Source of the DNA: CANGYM01 sp044372405 | Lineage (GTDB): Bacteria > Pseudomonadota > Alphaproteobacteria > JAJTHO01 > CANGYM01 | Reading direction: 5' to 3' | Length of the DNA stretch: 35,956 bases | Assembly (NCBI GenBank): GCA_044372405.1 | Contig: JBILRW010000012.1 | Location: forward strand, 1 to 35,956 | Part shown: positions 29,849-35,956 of the stretch, in pieces | Layout: each line of letters opens with the position of its first letter | How positions within the stretch are numbered: the first letter of the stretch is position 1 | The notes under the pieces: model-generated | Told to the model about the DNA's origin: nothing | Database searches by the model: none | The model's input: the letters and a program-made list of their open reading frames with translations, nothing else | Translations under genes and position numbers: made by a program

Positions 29849-31186
29849 ATGAAAAAAGGCTTTTTATTTTTGGGATTGTGGATGGTGGGGGCTCATGCGG
29901 CCAGCGCGGAGTCCTTGGATGCGTTTTTTGAGGCGCAGAACGATCACGAAGAGGCAACCCCCCAAACCGCCGCTGCGGAAGCCGACAAAGAACCAATCAC
30001 CCCAGAAACAGCCCCCGATGCCCCCGCTGTTGTGAAGCCGCAGGTTTTGTATTTGGAGGATTTAAATCCCCCCAAAAAACCAGAGACCCCCGCCCCCTCA
30101 CCGGTTGTGGCGGCCTCTCCGGCGCCGGCGCCCCAAACCCCGGCCCCTGCGGTTTTGCAAAACCCTGTGGCCGCCGCCAATCCGGCCAGCACCGCCAGCG
30201 GTCAAATCAAGCGAGAACCCCTGCCCAAGGACACTACCCAGGCCGTGTCCACCCCCAAAAGAGGGACGGCAACAACGACGGCTGCCCCCCAAACAAAAAG
30301 AACCTTCACAGAGGTTCCCCAAAAATCCGTGGTCATGGACCCCAACCGGGTTCAGAGTATTCCCGCATCCACCCAAACCCTCTCGTCCTTTAACGCGCAA
30401 AATCGGGGCCAGTACGCGCCCTTTGACACCCAAATTTCCCGGCAACAGGCCGCGCGCAGCCTGGTGAAACAGGCGAAAAATGAGGGCCGCCCCTATCCCG
30501 CCGGCCTGGACCCGTTTTTAATTGAGTTCGATCAGACGTTTGCGGTGCTTTCCCCCAATCGCGCCATTCGGGATTTGTATAAAACAGCCCCCGTCACCGC
30601 CGCCCCGATTCAGGAAAAATCTGTGGTATCGTTTGAGGCCAACCCCCAAACCCCCGAAGTGCCAGCTTCTCCCCAGCCCGTGGTTGCCGAAAAAACCCCC
30701 GAGACACAAGACGAACCCCAGCCCGAAACGCCTGTCGCCCAGAAACCTGATGCCCCCAACACGCTTGTCTTAGAGGATGCTCTAGAAGATACCGCCCGCT
30801 TGGTGGACCATGAGGGCCCCTCGACCCTGGCCACGGTGATGGTTCCGGAAACGGCAGAGATGCTGGATGATAAAACAAAATCCCTTCTGAATCAGGTGGC
30901 ATCGGCATACCAAGACGGCACCCTGGGCATGATTCAAATTACCGGATACGTCAACACCCGCCCCGCCCAGGGGCAAGACGTGCGCGGCTATTCCCAGCTG
31001 CAAAGCCTGGGCCGGCACGGCACGTCCCTGGTTGTTGAATACTTAAAGCAAAAACAGGTGCCCGAATCGGTCATCACCTACCGCGTCGTGCCCATTAGCG
31101 GGATTGTGCTGCAAAATCCGTTTTACGCCTCTTCCCTGGCCAGCGAAAACACCCTGCGCCTGGACATCGCCGGCGGGCGGTCATAG
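29849..31186 (+). CDS. Secreted proline-rich protein with OmpA-like C-terminus
   Basis: 445 aa. N-terminal Sec signal peptide MKKGFLFLGLWMVGAHAASA with likely cleavage before ESLDAFF. Residues about 35-160 and 240-320 are low-complexity Pro/Ala/Thr/Glu segments, suited to spanning the periplasm. The C-terminal 110 residues (AEMLDDKTKSLLNQVASAYQ, then IQITGYVNTRP, SLGRHGTSLVVEYLKQKQVP) follow the OmpA-like peptidoglycan-binding pattern of a helix, a strand with G-Y/H, then an R-x(3)-V-x(2)-Y/F-L helix, although the usual Asp is replaced by Asn-Thr. It may link envelope layers. It overlaps folK on the other strand by 6 bases. The OmpA match is moderate; export is well supported. Confidence 0.8.
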   Translation: MKKGFLFLGLWMVGAHAASAESLDAFFEAQNDHEEATPQTAAAEADKEPITPETAPDAPAVVKPQVLYLEDLNPPKKPETPAPSPVVAASPAPAPQTPAPAVLQNPVAAANPASTASGQIKREPLPKDTTQAVSTPKRGTATTTAAPQTKRTFTEVPQKSVVMDPNRVQSIPASTQTLSSFNAQNRGQYAPFDTQISRQQAARSLVKQAKNEGRPYPAGLDPFLIEFDQTFAVLSPNRAIRDLYKTAPVTAAPIQEKSVVSFEANPQTPEVPASPQPVVAEKTPETQDEPQPETPVAQKPDAPNTLVLEDALEDTARLVDHEGPSTLATVMVPETAEMLDDKTKSLLNQVASAYQDGTLGMIQITGYVNTRPAQGQDVRGYSQLQSLGRHGTSLVVEYLKQKQVPESVITYRVVPISGIVLQNPFYASSLASENTLRLDIAGGRS

Positions 31187-31597
31187 GGCTGGCCAATCCG
31201 GCGCAATTTCTTTCAGGGGTCCGGTGACAAAGGGACGCTCGTGCAGCAGCGGATGAGGAATCATTAAATCCAGGTCAGACAGAATCAACTGCCCGTAATA
31301 CAGGATGTCAATGTCCAGCGTCCGGGGGCCGTTGGGTGTGGTGCGGCGGCGGCCGGCCTGGTCCTCCAGCTGTTGACACACGGATAAGAGGGCCCGCGGG
31401 GACAGGGTGGTTTCCCCCCGCAAAACGGCATTGAGAAACGACGGCTGATTCACAACATACATGGCCTCCGTTTCCCAAAACGACGACACCGTAATGGTGG
31501 TTAAGGGCCCCCGCAGCCCCTCAATCGCCGCATTCAAATAAAAGGTGCGATCCCCCTGGTTGCTGCCCAGGCCCAAAAAAACGGTGACGGGCGTCAT
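31181..31597 (-). CDS. folK: 2-amino-4-hydroxy-6-hydroxymethyldihydropteridine pyrophosphokinase
   Basis: 138 aa. Transfers pyrophosphate from ATP to the pterin in folate synthesis. Motifs: FLGLGSNQGDR at the start, FLNAVLRGETTLSP in the middle, and GRRRTTPNGPRTLDIDILYY, which carries the catalytic Asp pair and the Arg/Lys loop. It is slightly shorter than typical members (about 155-160) through a short C-terminus. It starts 3 nt after the map stop, so the two are co-transcribed; its 3' end overlaps the secreted-protein gene. Confidence 0.95.
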   Translation of the reverse strand: MTPVTVFLGLGSNQGDRTFYLNAAIEGLRGPLTTITVSSFWETEAMYVVNQPSFLNAVLRGETTLSPRALLSVCQQLEDQAGRRRTTPNGPRTLDIDILYYGQLILSDLDLMIPHPLLHERPFVTGPLKEIAPDWPAL

Positions 31598-31600
31598 GGG

Positions 31601-32356
31601 TTATACCGTGAAAATCTCATGCCCACTGGATGTCACACCCAGGGTATGTTCAAACTGCGCCGATAATTTTCGATCCTGGGTAATGGCGGTCCAGCCGTCG
31701 GACAGGACCTTAATCCGCCAGGTGCCGACGTTGATCATGGGCTCGATGGTGAAAAACATGCCCTCTTCCAGGCGGGTGCCCTCCCCTTTTTTGCCGTAGT
31801 GTAAGACACTGGGGGCCTCGTGAAAAATTTTCCCGATGCCATGGCCACAAAAATCACGCACCACGGAAAAGCCAAAGGACTCCGCGTACGACTGAATCAC
31901 ATACCCAATATCCCCAAAACGCGCCCCGGGTTTCACCTGGTCGATCCCCCGCATCAGGCATTCATACGTGACCTCCACCAGTTTCCGCGCCTGGCCCTTG
32001 GCCTTGCCCACCGTATACATGCGCGACGTATCCCCGTGCCACCCGTCCACAATCACCGTCACGTCAATGTTAATAATGTCGCCGTTTTGCAGAATTTTAT
32101 CCGGCGAAGGAATCCCGTGGCACACCACATGATTGACCGACGTGCAGATGGATTTGGGAAATCCCTTATAATTCAGCGGCGCGGGAATGGCCCCATGCTG
32201 GATAATATAGTCATGACACAGCGTATTCAGGCGTTCCGTCGACACCCCCACATCCACATAATCCCCGATATAATCCAGCACCCGGGCCGCCAAGTACCCC
32301 GCGCGGCGCATACCCTCGAAATCCTGGGCGGTGTGGCGTGTGATGGCTTCGGTCAT
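31601..32356 (-). CDS. map: Methionine aminopeptidase, type I
   Basis: 251 aa. Removes the N-terminal Met after deformylation. Metal ligands are Asp98 (NIDVTV), Asp109 (HGDTSRMY), His172 (GHGIG), Glu205 (FTIEPM) and Glu236 (QFEHTLGV), with His80 (VVCHGIP) in the pocket; each is one position from its E. coli counterpart. No type II insertion and no N-terminal extension. It is followed by folK 3 nt later. Its natural partner Fmt lies about 1.2 kb away on the other strand. Confidence 0.97.
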   Translation of the reverse strand: MTEAITRHTAQDFEGMRRAGYLAARVLDYIGDYVDVGVSTERLNTLCHDYIIQHGAIPAPLNYKGFPKSICTSVNHVVCHGIPSPDKILQNGDIINIDVTVIVDGWHGDTSRMYTVGKAKGQARKLVEVTYECLMRGIDQVKPGARFGDIGYVIQSYAESFGFSVVRDFCGHGIGKIFHEAPSVLHYGKKGEGTRLEEGMFFTIEPMINVGTWRIKVLSDGWTAITQDRKLSAQFEHTLGVTSSGHEIFTV

Positions 32357-32446
32357 GGCAAAGGGGCTTCATCCTAAAAAAACAGGATAATCTTAGGGGT
32401 TTGGGGGCGATGAGGCAAGCCCCTGCAAAAAATCATGGGGGAAGGT

Positions 32447-33424
32447 TTATTTTTGAGCCTCTTTTTTCGTCCGATAAAAAGCCCGCACGTGGCGGTTGTG
32501 ATCCTTTAGCGTCACGGCAAAAACGTGCCCCCCCTTACCGTCGGCCACAAAATAAGTATAGGGGGTTGTGATGGGGTTGAGCACGGCTTTTAAGGATGCC
32601 ACACTGGGTATGGCAATGGGCGAGGGCGGCAGGCCCGGCTGCAGATACGTATTATAGGGGCTCTCAAGGCTCCAGTCTTGGCGATTCAGCGGGCGGTTCA
32701 GGCGGCCCGTCCCCTGACTGAGGGCATAAAGAATCGTGGGATCGGATTGCAGGGGCATGCCGGCTTTCAGGCGATTCAGAAAAACACTGGCCACGTGCTT
32801 TGCATCGTCATTGCCGCCGGATTCTTTTTCAACGATGGAAGCCAGGATCAGGGCCTCAGCGGGGGTTTTTAACAACAGGTTGGGGTCACGCTTTTCCCAG
32901 AGCGTTTCCAGATTTTTTGTCATCATGGCCTGCATCCGATTCAAAACATCCTGGCGGCTCGCGCCCCGGGTGATGTGATAGGTTTCGGGAAACAGGGTGC
33001 CTTCCTGGGGCAGATCCGGCAATTCCCCCGTTAACAACGGATGCTTTTTCAGAGATTCAAAAACGGTGGCAACGGTGCTGCCCTCAATAACCTGAATGGG
33101 GTGTTGGACAGGCTTGGCGCGGCGCAGGAAAAGGCTTAGCTCTTTATAAGTCAGTCCAGCGGGAAGATAAAATTCCCCGGAAGGATAAAACCGATGGTGT
33201 CCCTGAATCCCCTCCGCCACATAAAAAAAGAACGGGTGAACCAGCCCGTTCTTTTCGGCCAAGACGCTGATAATTTTTTCAAAAGAGGACCCCGCGGGAA
33301 TCAGGACAACGGCGCCCGTGGGTATGCAGGGCCGATGATCATAAACGCCCCGCGCCATAAAAGCCAAAGCCGCCATCCCCACCAGGGCCGTTATGATAAT
33401 CGTTGCCCAGGCGGTGCGTGACAT
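32447..33424 (-). CDS. mltG: Endolytic murein transglycosylase MltG
   Basis: 325 aa. Inner-membrane enzyme that cuts nascent glycan strands. One N-terminal membrane helix (residues about 5-25, AWATIIITALVGMAALAFMA). Periplasmic YceG domain with GTLFPETYHI, catalytic Glu199 in ALILASIVEKESGG, and VFLNRLKAGMPLQSDPTILY, then SPYNTYLQPGLPPSPI. It lies upstream of map on the same strand with a 90-base gap that holds the hairpins ATCCT-AAAAAAAC-AGGAT (32371-32388) and AGGGGTTTG/CAAGCCCCT (32395-32424); neither is followed by a T-tract in the minus direction, so read-through into map is possible. Confidence 0.96.
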   Translation of the reverse strand: MSRTAWATIIITALVGMAALAFMARGVYDHRPCIPTGAVVLIPAGSSFEKIISVLAEKNGLVHPFFFYVAEGIQGHHRFYPSGEFYLPAGLTYKELSLFLRRAKPVQHPIQVIEGSTVATVFESLKKHPLLTGELPDLPQEGTLFPETYHITRGASRQDVLNRMQAMMTKNLETLWEKRDPNLLLKTPAEALILASIVEKESGGNDDAKHVASVFLNRLKAGMPLQSDPTILYALSQGTGRLNRPLNRQDWSLESPYNTYLQPGLPPSPIAIPSVASLKAVLNPITTPYTYFVADGKGGHVFAVTLKDHNRHVRAFYRTKKEAQK

Positions 33425-33509
33425 ATTTTTCTATTTTTGGCCCCATGTCTTTCGTGTATAAAAGAGACTTATCCAGAGATCAATCCTGAAAGAAAGAAAG
33501 TGGTGCATC

Positions 33510-34412
33510 ATGCGTGTTGTGTTTATGGGAACCCCGGCCTTTGCGCTGTCCGCGCTGGAGGCCCTGCACAAGCAGCACACCGTCGTGGCCGTTTACACGC
33601 AGCCCCCCCGTCCTGCGGGTCGGGGCAAGGCTGTGCAGCCATCGCCCGTGGCCCTGTGGGGTCAGTATCAAACGATTCCTGTGGAAACGCCGGTGTCCTT
33701 TCGCGCCCCGGATGTGGTTAAGGCGCTGAAAGCTTACAAGCCCCAGGCCATCGTGGTGGCGGCGTACGGACTGATTTTGCCCCAAAAGGTTCTGGATGTC
33801 GCACCGTGTTTGAACATCCATGCGTCTTTGCTGCCCCGTTGGCGCGGCGCGGCCCCCATCGAGCGGGCCATTATGGCCGGGGACCCCGAAACCGGTGTGT
33901 CCATTATGATGATGGAGGCCGGCCTGGACACAGGACCCGTGCTGCACACCGTGAAGGTTCCCATCACCGAAAAAACCACGGGGGGTCAGCTGCTGGATCA
34001 ACTGTCCAAAACGGGGGCCAAGGCCATTGTTTACGCCCTGGATCATCTAAAAACCCTAACCCCCGTCCCGCAAGAGGCAGCGGGTGTGACCTACGCCGCC
34101 AAGGTGGATAAAGACACCATGCGCCTGGATTGGGCGCGTCCGGCGGCGGAGCTGCTGCGGGTCATTCGGGCCTTTGCCCCCGCGCCCGGGGCGTGGACAG
34201 AGTATAAGGGCGAGCGGCTGAAAATCCTGGATGCGGAAGTCGTCAATACCTTTGGCCGCTGCGGCATGTTGCTGGACAATCAGTTTTTGGTGGCGTGCGG
34301 CGAGCAGGCGCTGCGTCCCACCCTGGTGCAACGTAGCGGCAAAACCGTGATGAAAACGGCGGATTTGCTGAAGGGCTTCCCGCTGGTAAAGGGTCAGGTC
34401 CTTGCGCATTAA
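33510..34412 (+). CDS. fmt: Methionyl-tRNA formyltransferase
   Basis: 300 aa. Formylates initiator Met-tRNA using 10-formyl-THF. N-terminal catalytic domain with VVFMGTPAFAL and the core NIHASLLPRWRGAAPI: Asn102, His104, and Asp140 in EAGLDTGPVL, each matching the E. coli residues 106/108/144. The C-terminal tRNA-binding domain begins near residue 205. A weak -10-like TATAAA lies near 33458. def (deformylase), its usual neighbour, is not seen. It overlaps truA. Confidence 0.96.
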   Translation: MRVVFMGTPAFALSALEALHKQHTVVAVYTQPPRPAGRGKAVQPSPVALWGQYQTIPVETPVSFRAPDVVKALKAYKPQAIVVAAYGLILPQKVLDVAPCLNIHASLLPRWRGAAPIERAIMAGDPETGVSIMMMEAGLDTGPVLHTVKVPITEKTTGGQLLDQLSKTGAKAIVYALDHLKTLTPVPQEAAGVTYAAKVDKDTMRLDWARPAAELLRVIRAFAPAPGAWTEYKGERLKILDAEVVNTFGRCGMLLDNQFLVACGEQALRPTLVQRSGKTVMKTADLLKGFPLVKGQVLAH

Positions 34413-35136
34413 GTTGGTTTTGGAGTACGACGGCACGCCCTTTGCCGGGTGGCAATATCAGCCCCACGCCGTGACGGTTCAGGGGGTGGTTCATGACGCA
34501 CTGAAAAAACTCACCGGTGAAGACAAAACCGTTCACGCCGCTGGTCGTACCGATGCCGGCGTTCATGCCAGTGGCCAAGTCATTCATGTGGATCACGACG
34601 GTTTGCCGCTGCGGGCCTTTATCCATGGTTTGAATGCTTATTTACGCCCCTGGCCCGTGGCGGTGTTGTCGGCAGACGAAGTCCCCGAAACCTTCCACGC
34701 GCGCTTTTCCGCCACGCAGCGTCGGTATTGTTACCGCCTTTTGAACCGCAAAACCCCCAGTCCGCTGCGGTCAAACCAGGTCGATCATTATGCCGGACCC
34801 CTGGATGTGGCCCTGATGGCGGCGGCGGCGCAAAAATTGCTGGGGACGCATGATTTTTCCGCCTTTCGCTGTTCATCGTGCCAGGCCAAAACGGCCATCA
34901 AAACCCTGGATCAGGCCCACATCACCCGCCACGACGATGAAATCCACCTGCATTTTGCCGCGAAATCCTTCCTACACAATCAAGTCCGCATCATGGTGGG
35001 CACCCTTCTGGACATTGGCCGGGGGCACACAACGCTGGAAACCCTGGATCAGGCGCTGCTCACCGGCGATCGCCGCCTGGCCGGGGCCACCCGCCCGCCC
35101 CAGGGGTTGACGCTGGTGGGGGTGGGGTATACCTGA
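34402..35136 (+). CDS. truA: tRNA pseudouridine(38-40) synthase
   Basis: 244 aa. Isomerises U38-U40 in the anticodon arm. Catalytic Asp51 in AAGRTDAGVHASGQV; also EYDGTPFAGWQ at the start and SFLHNQVRIMVGTLLDIG near the end. The start is TTG at 34402, giving the expected MRIKLVLEYDG; it overlaps the fmt stop by 11 bases, a typical fmt-truA coupling. No ATG fits the family start, so the non-ATG start is needed. Confidence 0.96.
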   Translation: MRIKLVLEYDGTPFAGWQYQPHAVTVQGVVHDALKKLTGEDKTVHAAGRTDAGVHASGQVIHVDHDGLPLRAFIHGLNAYLRPWPVAVLSADEVPETFHARFSATQRRYCYRLLNRKTPSPLRSNQVDHYAGPLDVALMAAAAQKLLGTHDFSAFRCSSCQAKTAIKTLDQAHITRHDDEIHLHFAAKSFLHNQVRIMVGTLLDIGRGHTTLETLDQALLTGDRRLAGATRPPQGLTLVGVGYT

Positions 35137-35139
35137 ATA

Positions 35140-35385
35140 TTATTCCTTCTCCTTCTCTGTCTCCTGCTCCAGGCCTTTTGCCCGTTTTTCATGCTTGGAA
35201 CGCCGGCCATGGACACGGCGGCGCCATAGCTTAAAGCTGTTGGCCTTGAGATGGCGACGCATGAGGGCGATGACGTCGGATTCGGATAGGCCTGTTTCCT
35301 GTTTGATTTGATCAAAAGAAACATCATCCGCCCACGCAGCCCCGATAATATCGCTGATGAAGGCCTCAGAAGGCTCCTGTTTCAT
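35140..35385 (-). CDS. DUF2805 / TIGR03643-type small protein
   Basis: 81 aa from the ATG at 35385, which overlaps the SDR stop by ATGA. Sequence marks: AFISDIIGAAWADDVSFDQI, then GLSESDVIALMRRHLKANSF and KLWRRRVHGRRSKHEKR, the conserved W-R-x(2)-V-x-G-R-x-x-KH tail of this family. The middle resembles a helix-turn-helix, and the C-terminus is strongly basic, so nucleic-acid binding is plausible. Function unknown. A longer frame to 35451 exists, but its extra residues are not family-like. Convergent with truA, 3 nt apart. Confidence 0.85.
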   Translation of the reverse strand: MKQEPSEAFISDIIGAAWADDVSFDQIKQETGLSESDVIALMRRHLKANSFKLWRRRVHGRRSKHEKRAKGLEQETEKEKE

Positions 35386-35956
35386 GCTTTCATCTTTGGC
35401 CGGACACGGGAAAGCCCCCCATCGACGGCCAGCACTTGACCCGTGATCCAACTGTTGGCGGGGTCCAGCAAAAAGACAATGGCGCGGGCAATATCCTCTG
35501 GTTTTCCCAGGCGTCCCAGCGCGTGCATGGCCTCAGAAAATTTACGTGCGGTGGGATTGCCTGTGATGGCGGCGGTGAGGGGCGTTTCCGTCAGACCGGG
35601 TGCCACCGCGTTAAACCGAAGGTTCATAGGGGCGTAGGTGGCTGCGGCGGAGAGGGTAAGCCCAATAATCCCGGCTTTTGCGGCGGCAATGGCCTCGTGA
35701 TTCGCCAAACCCTCCATGGCGGCCGCCGAGGACAACAACACCACCGAGCCGCCGTTGACCATACACTTTCCCGCGCCGCGTACCGTGGCAAACGCCGTGG
35801 TCAACGACGCATCGATCACGCTTTGGTATTGCTCTTTATTGGTCAGAGACGCTGATTTCAGCCACAGCGATCCGCTGCAATTGACAACCCCATCCAAAGC
35901 GCCGGCCTTTGAAAAGACAGCCTCTACCGCATCAAAATCTGTGGCGTCCAGCACCG
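35382..35956 (-). CDS. Short-chain dehydrogenase/reductase-family protein (5' part outside window)
   Basis: About 191 residues visible; the N-terminal nucleotide-binding GxxxGxG lies beyond the edge. Family marks are DGVVNCSGSL (the NNAG-type segment), VVLLSSAAAMEGLANHEAIA followed by AAKAG, LRFNAVAPGLTETPL, and GRLGKPEDIARAIVFLLDPA with ITGQVLAVDGG. The catalytic Ser is kept, but the Tyr of Y-x(3)-K is replaced: the Lys of AAAKAG has Ile four residues before it. Classical SDR chemistry is therefore doubtful. A subfamily with NHEAIAAAKAG is, to my knowledge, recurrent in alphaproteobacteria. Substrate unknown. The stop overlaps the DUF2805 start. Confidence 0.88.
   Translation of the reverse strand, partial: VLDATDFDAVEAVFSKAGALDGVVNCSGSLWLKSASLTNKEQYQSVIDASLTTAFATVRGAGKCMVNGGSVVLLSSAAAMEGLANHEAIAAAKAGIIGLTLSAAATYAPMNLRFNAVAPGLTETPLTAAITGNPTARKFSEAMHALGRLGKPEDIARAIVFLLDPANSWITGQVLAVDGGLSRVRPKMKA

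Noticed and set aside
30098..30908. Several frames antisense or out of frame to the secreted proline-rich gene
   Set aside because: They are products of its repetitive GC-rich linker codons and resemble no protein.
32371..32424. Hairpins between mltG and map as terminators
   Set aside because: Neither stem is followed by a T-tract in the direction of transcription, so they are not called as intrinsic terminators.

Overview
The window is about 36 kb of bacterial chromosome, most likely from an alphaproteobacterium. The housekeeping proteins (UvrA, Frr, PyrH, Acs, GshB, NrdB, Map, MltG, Fmt, TruA, a DUF465/YdcH protein and a DUF2805/TIGR03643 protein) look alphaproteobacterial. The mixture of GC-rich core genes with AT-rich blocks holding very large orphan proteins, toxin-antitoxin pairs and dispersed repeats would suit a host-associated lineage such as Holosporales. 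That placement is an inference; no taxonomic search was possible.

Layout. (1) 1-5.5 kb: the 3' part of uvrA, then frr and pyrH on the minus strand. An AT-rich 1.5 kb insertion with one orphan gene lies between uvrA and frr. The end of uvrA occurs twice, once on each side of the insertion. The right copy touches the frr stop and appears to be the native end; the left copy is now fused to uvrA and differs only by silent changes over 48 bp. (2) 5.6-9.5 kb: a repeat-built coiled-coil membrane-anchored protein, a small orphan with a clear terminator, acs with a near-consensus promoter, and a HicA/HicB pair. (3) 9.5-11.6 kb: a PhaC-like alpha/beta hydrolase and gshB on the minus strand, then tRNA-Val(UAC). 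(4) 11.7-25.35 kb: a degraded mobile island between tRNA-Val and a tyrosine-recombinase remnant. It carries a membrane orphan, the end of a CHC2-type primase, a Toprim-DUF927 primase-helicase, small phage-type genes and two consecutive giant genes (1220 and 1412 aa) with no recognised domain. The giants appear to be built from divergent helical modules. (5) 25.35-28.25 kb: a repeat-rich junction with a perfect TGTGA-N6-TCACA palindrome, a 637-aa orphan with a central membrane hairpin, and an AbrB-type antitoxin/VapC pair. (6) 28.3-35.96 kb: core genes (DUF465, nrdB, a secreted proline-rich OmpA-like protein, mltG-map-folK, fmt-truA, DUF2805 and an SDR that leaves the window).

How the genes connect. 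The core genes form small conventional operons: pyrH-frr, phaC-like/gshB, mltG/map/folK with map-folK only 3 nt apart, fmt-truA overlapping, and SDR-DUF2805 overlapping by ATGA. Fmt and Map act at opposite ends of N-terminal methionine handling. Acs and the PhaC-like protein both touch acyl-CoA metabolism, but no thiolase or reductase partner is visible. The candidates for undescribed biology are the uvrA-tail-restoring insertion and the tandem giant-protein genes of the tRNA-Val island.
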